From positions 62,001 to 126,000 of the forward strand of contig NZ_JALKBA010000009.1 in the NCBI RefSeq assembly GCF_023015805.1: a DNA stretch of 64,000 bases, in the 5' to 3' direction. Positions 35,078 through 43,197 of this stretch are shown piece by piece. Position 1 is the stretch's first letter. Each line of letters opens with the position of its first letter. The translations under genes and the position numbers were made by a program. Under the pieces are notes generated by a model that saw nothing but the letters and a program-made list of their open reading frames with translations, did no database searches and was not told the origin of the DNA. The stretch is from Cellulophaga sp. F20128 (GTDB lineage Bacteria > Bacteroidota > Bacteroidia > Flavobacteriales > Flavobacteriaceae).

Positions 35078-36766
35078 ATGAATAGTACTCAGTGGATTAT
35101 TTTTATCCTAATTATACAAGTTATACACTTTTTAGGAACTTGGAAACTATATGTAAAAGCAGGTAGAAAATCTTGGGAAGCAGCTATACCGGTTTATAAT
35201 GCCATAGTGCTAATGCAAATCATTAGACGCCCTAAATGGTGGGTTATTCTATTGTTCATCCCAATTATAAACCTGTTAATGTTTCCTGTTATTTGGGTAG
35301 AAACGATTAGAAGTTTTGGTAAAAATAAATTAGTTGATACCTGGTTGGTACTATTAACCCTAGGTTTTTATATCTATTACGTAAATTATGTCCTCGACGT
35401 AAAATATATTGAAGACCGTAGTATACATCCAAAAACTGGATTAGGAGAATGGGTGAGTTCTATTGTATTTGCTATTGTAGCTGCTACTTTGGTACATACT
35501 TATTTTATACAACCCTATGTAATACCAACCTCTTCATTAGAAAAAACTCTTTTGGTAGGTGATTTTCTATTTGTGAGTAAGTTTCATTATGGAGCACGAA
35601 CTCCAATGACAACGATTGCAGCTCCTATGGTGCATGATACTTTACCCTTGTTAGGTATTAAATCCTACCTGAGCAAACCACAATTACCCTATTTCAGATT
35701 GCCCGGATTTCAAAAAGTAAAAAGAAATGAAATTGTTGTTTTCAGTTGGCCTGCCGATACTGTAAGGCAATTTTTTGTTAGAGAAGCCGGTGTAAAAAAA
35801 CCAATTGACAAGAAATCAAATTACGTAAAACGTTGTGTTGGTCTGCCAGGTGATACTTTATCTGTAGTAGATGGTTATGTATATATCGATGGCGAAAGGA
35901 CCATTTTACCAGACAGGGCAAAACCTATGTTTTACCATGCTGTAACTTCCAAATCACCACTAGATAATGCGACCATTAAACTTTTAGGCCGAAATAATTT
36001 TGCTGGTTATTCTATACGTATTCCCAAAGAAACGCTTAAAAAAGATAAGGTTGATGAACTATTAGACAAGGGAACTAATTTAGATAAAATCAAAGAAGAT
36101 TCTACCTACGTATACTACGCTGGATCAATACAGGATAATAGAATAAAATCATATTTGGAGGCAGAAGAAGTAAAAACTATCAATCTCTTTAATTTAACAG
36201 AAGAAGAGGCTAAAATTGCTGAAAACTCACCAAATATTGTAAGCATTAAAAAGTTCAGTTTTAGCAATCCTAGAACTCGAATTTTTCCGCAAAACACAAA
36301 TTTAGCTGGGACTGAAGATAATATCTCTCCGATATACATTCCTAAAGCCAATAGCACTATAAAGCTAAATGCAAAAAATTTACCCTTGTACAAAAAGATC
36401 ATTAAAGAGTACGAAGGCAACACCCTATCACAATCGGGCAACCAAATTAGTATTAACGGTAAAGTAACAGACACATACACCTTTAAACAAGATTATTATT
36501 GGATGATGGGTGATAACAGGCACATGTCTGAAGACAGTAGATTTTGGGGCTTTGTACCTGAGAATCATATTGTAGGCAAACCTGTTTTAATCTGGATGAG
36601 TATAGACGGTATTAACGATGGACTTAGCAATTGGAAACCTCGATGGAATCGATTTTTTACAACAGTAGGTGGAGACGGTGAACCAACATCGTACTTTAAG
36701 TACTTTTTACTCCTTTTAGTGGGGTATTTTGTATTTGATTATTTTAGAAAAAAGAAAACAAGTTAA
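35078..36766 (+). CDS. lepB: Signal peptidase I, long form
   Basis: A 562-residue membrane serine protease (S26) that removes Sec signal peptides. An N-terminal module with three or four hydrophobic segments (about 1-110) precedes the catalytic domain. The nucleophile serine is in PTSSLEKTLLVGDFLFVSKF (about 151-170), the general-base lysine in YVKRCVGLPGDTLSV (about 250-264), and the late box in MMGDNRHMSEDSRFWGFVP (about 485-503). About 220 residues are inserted between the lysine box and the late box, which makes it far longer than the E. coli enzyme (324). Long LepB forms are usual in Bacteroidota. A final hydrophobic segment is near 540-556. Confidence 0.93.
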   Translation: MNSTQWIIFILIIQVIHFLGTWKLYVKAGRKSWEAAIPVYNAIVLMQIIRRPKWWVILLFIPIINLLMFPVIWVETIRSFGKNKLVDTWLVLLTLGFYIYYVNYVLDVKYIEDRSIHPKTGLGEWVSSIVFAIVAATLVHTYFIQPYVIPTSSLEKTLLVGDFLFVSKFHYGARTPMTTIAAPMVHDTLPLLGIKSYLSKPQLPYFRLPGFQKVKRNEIVVFSWPADTVRQFFVREAGVKKPIDKKSNYVKRCVGLPGDTLSVVDGYVYIDGERTILPDRAKPMFYHAVTSKSPLDNATIKLLGRNNFAGYSIRIPKETLKKDKVDELLDKGTNLDKIKEDSTYVYYAGSIQDNRIKSYLEAEEVKTINLFNLTEEEAKIAENSPNIVSIKKFSFSNPRTRIFPQNTNLAGTEDNISPIYIPKANSTIKLNAKNLPLYKKIIKEYEGNTLSQSGNQISINGKVTDTYTFKQDYYWMMGDNRHMSEDSRFWGFVPENHIVGKPVLIWMSIDGINDGLSNWKPRWNRFFTTVGGDGEPTSYFKYFLLLLVGYFVFDYFRKKKTS

Positions 36767-36812
36767 TCTGTTAATCTGCTAATTCGTAGAGTTGTTTATT
36801 TGAAATAAAAAT

Positions 36813-37175
36813 ATGTATAGCTATTCATTTGAAAAATTAGAGGTTTGGCACGAAGCAAAAGAGTTTACTAAGAACATATATAAACTCACTTCTGAATTCC
36901 CTTCTAATGAAAAATTTAGCTTAACTTCCCAATTACGAAGAGCTTCAATATCGATCTGCTCAAATATTGCCGAAGGTTCAGCGAGATCCACAAATAAAGA
37001 TAAAGCTCACTTTTCAACAATGGCTTTTAGTTCTGCGGTTGAAGTTTTAAACCAACTAATTATTTCTAATGAGCTGGAATTAATCAGTAATGAAAATTAT
37101 ATTTCATCAAGAAAGCAACTAGAAAGCATAACCAATAAATTGAACACTTTACGAAAATATCAGCTCAACAAATAA
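36813..37175 (+). CDS. Four-helix-bundle protein (S23/IVS-like)
   Basis: A 120-residue protein of the family first seen inside 23S rRNA intervening sequences and now common as a standalone gene in Bacteroidota. Diagnostic segments are FEKLEVWHEAKEFTKNIYKL (6-25), SLTSQLRRASISICSNIAEG (about 37-56) and SSAVEVLNQL. The function is unknown; members form pentameric bundles that may bind nucleic acid. It is A+T-richer than its neighbours, and its upstream spacer has a short direct repeat (GTTAATCTGTTAATCTGCTAA), which suggests it was inserted between lepB and wbqC. Confidence 0.85.
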   Translation: MYSYSFEKLEVWHEAKEFTKNIYKLTSEFPSNEKFSLTSQLRRASISICSNIAEGSARSTNKDKAHFSTMAFSSAVEVLNQLIISNELELISNENYISSRKQLESITNKLNTLRKYQLNK

Positions 37176-37195
37176 ACAAATATCCAAAGCAATCA

Positions 37196-37828
37196 ATGAA
37201 CCTCCTTTTACATCCTGGTTATTTTTTAAACGTTGCTAATTTTGTGGCTATAGCAACAAATGATGTTTGTTGGGAGGTGAACGATAATTACCAAAAACAA
37301 TCCTACCGAAATCGCACCTATATCGCTGCAGATACCGGAAAACTCATGCTTAACATTCCAATAAAACACATTGGTAAAGGAGCGACAAAACAAAAATACA
37401 AGGATGTTAAAATAGACAATGATTACCCTTGGCAACGCCAACATTGGAGAACTTTGGAAACGGCATACAGAACCTCTGCTTTTTTTGAGTTTTACGAAGA
37501 TGAAATAAGACCTTTATATTCTAAAAAGCATCTATTTCTATTAGATTTTAACCTTGAAACTACTGCCTGTATCTGTGATTTTCTGCAACTGGATATGCCC
37601 ATCCTTAAAACCACCACTTACGAAAAAACACCCACAGACCGTATTGATGGTAGATTTTTGATACAAGCCAAACAAAAAATAAATTTCAAGCAAGAATCCT
37701 ATTTTCAAGTTTTTAACGACCGCAATGGCTTTATTGAAAACTGCAGCATTCTAGATTTACTTTTTAATGAAGGCACAAATACCTTATCCTATTTACAACA
37801 ACATGTAATAGACCGTACCAATGCTTAG
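37196..37828 (+). CDS. WbqC-family protein
   Basis: A 210-residue protein of the WbqC-like family, annotated in some O-antigen clusters but biochemically unclear. Matching blocks are PGYFLNVANFVAI (near the start), NDVCWEVNDNYQKQSYRNRT, PWQRQHWRTLETAYRTSAFF and FNEGTNTLSYL near the end. In Flavobacteriia it commonly lies downstream of lepB, as here. Its last codons overlap the DUF6122 start by 8 bases, so the two are translationally coupled. Confidence 0.82.
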   Translation: MNLLLHPGYFLNVANFVAIATNDVCWEVNDNYQKQSYRNRTYIAADTGKLMLNIPIKHIGKGATKQKYKDVKIDNDYPWQRQHWRTLETAYRTSAFFEFYEDEIRPLYSKKHLFLLDFNLETTACICDFLQLDMPILKTTTYEKTPTDRIDGRFLIQAKQKINFKQESYFQVFNDRNGFIENCSILDLLFNEGTNTLSYLQQHVIDRTNA

Positions 37829-38135
37829 GTTTTTCTTGCATTATGGCATCCATTTTATTGTTCCCATTTTAATCGGGGTAATCTTCTTTAAAGAACAAAA
37901 AGCAAGGGCGATTCTCATTTTATTAGCGGCTATTATCATTGACTTGGATCATTTATGGGCTGAACCAATTTTTGACGCAAATAGGTGTAGTATTAACTTT
38001 CATCCCCTTCATACCTATTGGGCCATAGGGTGTTATTTTGGATTGCTATTTTTTAAGAAAACAAGAATATTTGGCATTGCCTTGGTTCTGCATATACTAG
38101 CAGATTTTGTGGATTGTTTATTTATCCGCTCATAA
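37821..38135 (+). CDS. DUF6122 small membrane protein
   Basis: A 104-residue protein with about three transmembrane segments. Conserved polar residues sit between them: HYGIHFIVP, IDLDHLWAEP, FHPLHTYW and HILADFVDC. The His/Asp pattern resembles that of small membrane metal-dependent hydrolase-like proteins (YbcI/YdjM type), so a metal site is possible (inference). It overlaps wbqC by 8 bases and is the last gene before a 363-base gap. Confidence 0.75.
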   Translation: MLRFFLHYGIHFIVPILIGVIFFKEQKARAILILLAAIIIDLDHLWAEPIFDANRCSINFHPLHTYWAIGCYFGLLFFKKTRIFGIALVLHILADFVDCLFIRS

Positions 38136-38399
38136 CTAAAATTAGCACAATTAAGTCTTGCTTGCTCAAAGGTGTGTTCTATACCTAAAACCCAATTCAC
38201 ATCTAAAATCACCATCGCTGATTTTTCTTCATAATGTTACTCCTATGGTCTACTTAACCAACCCATTCTAGTTTCAATAGTTAGTCCTCATTATTTGGTG
38301 CGTATTTTCTTGGGATTCACAAAACCACTCGAAAATCGATAGAAAACAATGAAAACAATGAAAATAATCTCAAGTTGTTATAGAACTAACTAAACTAAT

Positions 38400-38411
38400 G
38401 CAATCGGTTGT
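38400..38411 (+). promoter_or_regulatory. Second copy of the susC operator-like 12-mer
   Basis: GCAATCGGTTGT is the exact reverse complement of 9348-9359 at the susC promoter. It has the form RCAAYCGRTTGY with a central CpG, as LacI-family operators do. It lies 88 bases upstream of the PSD1 gene, next to another palindrome (38415-38433). Confidence 0.45.
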
Positions 38412-38414
38412 GCG

Positions 38415-38433
38415 TTACTAATAAATTTAGTAA
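38415..38433. repeat. Inverted repeat TTACTAA-N5-TTAGTAA
   Basis: Perfect 7-base arms (38415-38421, 38427-38433) lie 3 bases after the operator-like 12-mer. A half-site-like ATTACTAAATTT recurs at about 38484-38495, just before the start codon. It may be a second regulatory site or chance in A+T-rich DNA. Confidence 0.4.
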
Positions 38434-38498
38434 TTTTAATTACCATTATGTAAATACAGTATAAATGTGCATTACATTATGACATTACTAAATTTTAC

Positions 38499-41400
38499 AT
38501 GAAATCTTTATACAAAACGATAACCGTACTTATGCTGAACGTTATTTTTATTAAAACACCTCCATTTGGCAGCATAAAACTTAGTGGTTTAAAATTTTGT
38601 ATCACGTTATTAACTCTTATAAGTATCAGTAGCTGCGGAAAAAAAATTCCAGAATATATAGCTGTTCAATACAGTGAATTACCAGAAACAATTGATTTCA
38701 ATATAGATGTAAAACCAATACTATCAGACAAGTGCTATGCTTGCCATGGACCAGATGAAAACAGCAGAAAAGCAAATTTACGATTCGACACTGAATCAGG
38801 TCTTTTTAAAAAATCGAGCCTTGGGAATTATGCTTTTAAACCCGGCAGCATAGATAAGAGTGAGTCCATTACACGCATCTTAAGCCAAGACCCCACAATA
38901 CTAATGCCTCCTATCGAATCACATTTAGAACTTGACACCAAGGAAAAGGCGGTTTTAATTAAGTGGATAGAACAAGGCGCACAATGGGAAAAACACTGGG
39001 CTTTTAACACCCCTCAAAAACCTGCATTGCCTACATCTATTCCCTGGGAGCCGACAAACGAAATTGATCAATTTATCTACGCAAAACTTGAAGAAAAAAA
39101 ATTACAGCCTAACAAGCCTGCGGCTAAAGAACAATTGCTAAGAAGACTTTCTATTGATCTTAGGGGCATTCCTCCTTCATTAGAAGAATTAAATTTATTT
39201 ATAAATGACACGGATCCAATGGCCTACGAAAAAATGGTCGATAGAATGTTGCATTCTATGGACCATGCAGAACGATTAACCCTAGAATGGCTGGATGTCG
39301 CAAGGTATAGTGATTCCCATGGGTACCATGCCGACGGAGCAAGAATGATGTGGCAATGGCGAGATTGGGTGATTGATGCGTTTTATACGAATAAACCCTA
39401 TAATGAGTTTGTTACAGAGCAACTTGCAGGCGACCTACTGCCAAATGCTACTAAGAAACAAAAGCTGGCAACAGCATTCAACCGAAACCACCCAACAACT
39501 GCAGAAGGAGGAGCTATTGACGAAGAGTTTAGAGTAGATTATGTTACCAATAGAACAAATACTTTCGGAACTGCTTTCTTAGGCTTAACTGTAGAATGCG
39601 CAAAATGTCATGATCATAAATATGATCCAATCTCTCAAAAAGACTATTTTCAATTATTTGCCTATTTTAATAATATCAAAGAATTGGGAATGACCAGTAA
39701 TGATGGCAATACTGGCCCCCTATTACTCTTAACTGATCCTAAATTAGACAGCATTACTACCCAATTTCAATCAAAAATAGATTCCTTAGAAACTTTAGTA
39801 AAGGCATATAAAAAACCGTTTATTGCCGACGCCAGCTTTAGCGATTCGAAAAAATTCGAAAAAATTGCCCCTCTAGTGCACCATTCATTTGAAAATATTA
39901 CTACCAACGGAAAAAAGAAAATTTTGGATAATAATACACTAACAACTGTTAGTTCAAACTTAACCTTAGCCGAAGGTATAAAAGGTAAAGCTGCTGTTTT
40001 CGATAATCAATATGATCAAATTGCTATTACAAAATTAGCACCTTTTCAGATAGCTGATCCCTTTTCGGTTTCGGTTTGGGTTTATTTGGATAAACGTATT
40101 CCAGAAAAAACAATGACTGTGGTAGGTAATTCAAGTGTTAAGAGTGAGCTATACAGAGGGTGGGATATCCATATTGATTCTAATGGGCAAGTATCTTCAC
40201 GATTAATTAGTGCGCTGCCAAACAATTACCTTCATGTTAAAACAAACGATTCTATTCCGATTAACGAATGGACACATCTATTAATGACCTATGACGGATC
40301 TAAGTCGGCCTCAGGACTCAATATCTATATTAATGGTAAAGAAAAAAATCAATCCATAACATATAGCCACCTTTACAAAAGTATGATTCCAAATGCTAAG
40401 GGTAACCTTATTGTTGGCAAATCACTTAGAGGACAGACTGGGGATAATGGTATTTTTGAAGGAAAGATTGATGAGTTGTCTATCTACAATTTTGAGATTT
40501 TACCATTGCAAGTTGCTACTATCTATACCCAATCTAAAGCAACTACTATTCCTAGCGCATGGCAACCCAATGAAACTGACTATACAGCATTACAATCGCA
40601 TCTAAAGCAGCTTAGAAATGAAAAACTAAAGGCTATAGATACGGTAAAGGAAATAATGGTCATGGAAGAAATGCCCATACAAAGAAAAACGTATATTTTA
40701 CAAAGGGGCGAATATAATATGCTTGGGCCAGAAGTGGAACGTGCTACTCCCAGTCAAATTTCTGAAAACATGCAGGAATACCCTAAAGACAGATTAGGAC
40801 TAAGTCAATGGTTGTTTGATTCTAAAAATCCATTAGCAGCAAGAGTTGCTGTTAACCGATACTGGCAACTAATTTTTGGTAAAGGTTTAGTCTCTACAAT
40901 GAATGATTTTGGCAATCAAGGATCACTGCCGTCTCATGCTAAATTATTAGATTATCTGGCGATAGATTTTATGGAATCTGGATGGGATTTAAGAAGGTTA
41001 CTAAAAAAAATGGTACTGAGCAATACCTATAAACAATCTTCTAAAACAACAAAAAAATTACGAGAAATAGATCCTGAAAACAGCCTTTTAGCGAGGGCGC
41101 CCTCCTATAGATTGCAAGCCGAGTTTATAAGAGATAATGCCTTAAAATCTAGTGGGTTGTTAAATACGGCAGTTGGCGGAAAAAGCGTAAAACCGTATCA
41201 ACCTGAAGGGCTTTGGATTGAAAAAGGAAATTTTTCTAAAGATTTGTTATATTTTGTTCAAGATCATGACGACAAACAATACAGAAAAAGCATGTACACC
41301 TTTAACAAAAGAACATCTCCTCCGCCATTTATGGAAATTTTTGATATGCCGGCAAGAGAATACTGCAATGTCTTTAGGGAGCAAACAAACACTCCATTAC

Positions 41401-41738
41401 AAGCCTTATCATTACTCAATGACCCACAATTTGTTGAAGCTTCAAAAGCGTTGGCTTACCGAATGAAAAAAGAAGGAGGAAAATCCTTAGGTAGTCAATT
41501 AGAAATTGGTTTTCAACTCGCCTTAAGCAGAAAACCAAAGAGTACTGAACTAAAAATTATGCGTAATTTGTATACCAACGAATACGCCAGGTTTACAGAT
41601 AACAAAGATAAAGCAGCTGAATATTTATCGGTGGGAGACTATAATCCACCTCCTGATTTTCCCATTGAAGAAATGGCAGCCATGACCATTGTAGCAAATA
41701 CCTTATTCAATATGGATGAAATGTATACCAAAAGATAA
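38499..41738 (+). CDS. PSD1 cytochrome/DUF1549/LamG/DUF1553 lipoprotein
   Basis: A 1079-residue exported multidomain protein of a type abundant in Planctomycetes. A hydrophobic segment with lipobox SISSC (about residue 46) predicts a lipoprotein. The planctomycete cytochrome c domain has heme motif CYACH (79-83) followed by GPDENSRKANLRFD. DUF1549 has RLSIDLRGIPPS, ARYSDSHGYHADGARMMWQW and a second CxxCH in VECAKCHDHKYDPIS. A concanavalin-like LamG domain is inserted from about 470 to 690 (FSVSVWVYLDKR ... GKIDELSIYN). DUF1553 closes it (LAARVAVNRYWQLIFGKGLV, NTPLQALSLLNDPQFVEAS). It lies 5 bases before the DUF1501 gene. The biochemical role is unproven; c-type heme plus a sugar-binding-like LamG suggest redox chemistry on a glycan or its sugars. 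Confidence 0.92.
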   Translation: MKSLYKTITVLMLNVIFIKTPPFGSIKLSGLKFCITLLTLISISSCGKKIPEYIAVQYSELPETIDFNIDVKPILSDKCYACHGPDENSRKANLRFDTESGLFKKSSLGNYAFKPGSIDKSESITRILSQDPTILMPPIESHLELDTKEKAVLIKWIEQGAQWEKHWAFNTPQKPALPTSIPWEPTNEIDQFIYAKLEEKKLQPNKPAAKEQLLRRLSIDLRGIPPSLEELNLFINDTDPMAYEKMVDRMLHSMDHAERLTLEWLDVARYSDSHGYHADGARMMWQWRDWVIDAFYTNKPYNEFVTEQLAGDLLPNATKKQKLATAFNRNHPTTAEGGAIDEEFRVDYVTNRTNTFGTAFLGLTVECAKCHDHKYDPISQKDYFQLFAYFNNIKELGMTSNDGNTGPLLLLTDPKLDSITTQFQSKIDSLETLVKAYKKPFIADASFSDSKKFEKIAPLVHHSFENITTNGKKKILDNNTLTTVSSNLTLAEGIKGKAAVFDNQYDQIAITKLAPFQIADPFSVSVWVYLDKRIPEKTMTVVGNSSVKSELYRGWDIHIDSNGQVSSRLISALPNNYLHVKTNDSIPINEWTHLLMTYDGSKSASGLNIYINGKEKNQSITYSHLYKSMIPNAKGNLIVGKSLRGQTGDNGIFEGKIDELSIYNFEILPLQVATIYTQSKATTIPSAWQPNETDYTALQSHLKQLRNEKLKAIDTVKEIMVMEEMPIQRKTYILQRGEYNMLGPEVERATPSQISENMQEYPKDRLGLSQWLFDSKNPLAARVAVNRYWQLIFGKGLVSTMNDFGNQGSLPSHAKLLDYLAIDFMESGWDLRRLLKKMVLSNTYKQSSKTTKKLREIDPENSLLARAPSYRLQAEFIRDNALKSSGLLNTAVGGKSVKPYQPEGLWIEKGNFSKDLLYFVQDHDDKQYRKSMYTFNKRTSPPPFMEIFDMPAREYCNVFREQTNTPLQALSLLNDPQFVEASKALAYRMKKEGGKSLGSQLEIGFQLALSRKPKSTELKIMRNLYTNEYARFTDNKDKAAEYLSVGDYNPPPDFPIEEMAAMTIVANTLFNMDEMYTKR

Positions 41739-41743
41739 ACCTT

Positions 41744-43177
41744 ATGTGTAATCATCACAACCCCAACTATACTAGAAGAGATTTCCTAACAAAAACTACT
41801 CTTGGGCTTGGAGCGCTCTCCCTTAGCTCTTTAATGAACGCATCCACATTGGTAGACACCAAAGGAGCGCCATTAGTAGGGAAGACCCATTTTCCTCCAA
41901 AGGTTAAACGCGTTATTTACCTCTTTCAAAGTGGAGGACCTTCACAGTTAGATTTATTTGATCATAAACCTTTATTGACAAAACTAAACGGACAAGAATT
42001 ACCCGAAAGTATTCGCAAAGGTCAGCGTTTAACCGGCATGACAGCTGGTCAATCCTCTTTTCCATTGGCTGGTTCTATTTTTCAGTTCAAGCAACACGGA
42101 AAGAGCGGTGCATGGGTAAGCGATCGCATGCCGCATGTTGCTGGAATTTCTGACGAATTATGCTTTATCAAATCCATGCATACCGATGCGATTAATCATG
42201 ATCCTGCTGTTACTTTTATGCAAACGGGCTCCCAATTTTCAGGAAGGCCCTCAATAGGTTCATGGGTTAGCTACGGCTTAGGTTCCGATAATGAAAACCT
42301 CCCTAATTTTGTAGTTTTAGTTACTAAAAACAAAAGGGGGCAACCGTTATATTCACGCCTTTGGGGAAATGGCTTTTTACCATCAGAACACCAAGGAACG
42401 CAGTTTAGAGCCGGTAAAGATCCTGTTTTATTTTTACAAAACCCACCAGGAGTAACAGCCGAAAGCAGAAGAAATCAATTAGATCATTTAAATCAATTGC
42501 AACAGTTGCAATACGATACATTAGAAGACCCAGAAATTAAAGCGCGCATGTCCCAATATGAAATGGCATTTCGAATGCAAACTTCTGTTCCTGAAATTAT
42601 GGATACAGAGGGCGAGCCAGAACATATATACGATATGTATGGTCCTGACAGCAAAATTCCTGGCACCTATGCAGCAAATTGCTTGTTGGCAAGGCGCTTG
42701 GTAGAAAAAGATGTGAAATTTATTCAATTATACCATCAAGGCTGGGACCACCATGGAGGACTTCCAAATGGACTGCGTGAACAGTGTAAAGAAACCGATC
42801 AACCTACAGCAGCCCTTATTAAAGACCTAAAACAACGTGGATTACTAGAGGACACATTAGTTATTTGGGGTGGCGAATTTGGAAGAACAAACTACTCCCA
42901 AGGAGCACTTTCTGCAACCAATTATGGAAGAGACCATCATCCAAAATGCTTTACTTTATTTATGGCTGGCGCTGGTATAAAAAAAGGAATCGTACATGGC
43001 GCAACTGATGAGTTTGGATACAATATTGTAGAAAACCCTGTACATGTACATGATTTTCAAGCAACACTTATGCATTTAATGGGGGTTGATCATGAGCGAT
43101 TAACCTATAAACATCAAGGTCGTAGATTTAGATTGACTGATGTTAGTGGCCATGTAGTAAAAGATATTTTATCCTAA
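41744..43177 (+). CDS. DUF1501 family protein with Tat signal
   Basis: A 477-residue protein related in fold to alkaline phosphatases and sulfatases. The N-terminus NYTRRDFLTKTTLGLGALS (8-26) has the twin-arginine motif, so it is exported folded. DUF1501 markers are VIYLFQSGGPSQLDLFDHKP (about 58-77), HVAGISDELCFIKSMHTDAI, GAWVSDRMP, VIWGGEFGRTNYSQG (about 371-385) and RDHHPKCFTLFMAGAGIKKG. In Planctomycetes this family is nearly always next to a PSD1/DUF1553 gene, as it is here (5-base gap). The activity is unknown; hydrolysis of an ester such as a sulfate or phosphate is suggested by the fold only. Confidence 0.92.
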   Translation: MCNHHNPNYTRRDFLTKTTLGLGALSLSSLMNASTLVDTKGAPLVGKTHFPPKVKRVIYLFQSGGPSQLDLFDHKPLLTKLNGQELPESIRKGQRLTGMTAGQSSFPLAGSIFQFKQHGKSGAWVSDRMPHVAGISDELCFIKSMHTDAINHDPAVTFMQTGSQFSGRPSIGSWVSYGLGSDNENLPNFVVLVTKNKRGQPLYSRLWGNGFLPSEHQGTQFRAGKDPVLFLQNPPGVTAESRRNQLDHLNQLQQLQYDTLEDPEIKARMSQYEMAFRMQTSVPEIMDTEGEPEHIYDMYGPDSKIPGTYAANCLLARRLVEKDVKFIQLYHQGWDHHGGLPNGLREQCKETDQPTAALIKDLKQRGLLEDTLVIWGGEFGRTNYSQGALSATNYGRDHHPKCFTLFMAGAGIKKGIVHGATDEFGYNIVENPVHVHDFQATLMHLMGVDHERLTYKHQGRRFRLTDVSGHVVKDILS

Positions 43178-43197
43178 TTAAAAGAAACTGCAGTTAA

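Larger units (their letters stand above)
38136..38498. other. 363-base intergenic region before the PSD1 cassette
   Basis: This gap holds a CpG-centred operator candidate (38400-38411) and an inverted repeat TTACTAA-TAAAT-TTAGTAA (38415-38433), then an A+T-rich stretch to the start codon at 38499. A short open stretch on the minus strand (38140-38220) reads like protein, with several Trp/His/Cys codons, but it has no plausible start upstream and runs into the DUF6122 gene. It may be the end of a decayed gene. No RNA gene was recognised. Confidence 0.6.

Noticed and set aside
38033-38215. A 60-codon minus-strand frame overlapping DUF6122
   Set aside because: Half of it is the antisense of a recognised gene and there is no promoter or conserved start; at most a gene remnant.
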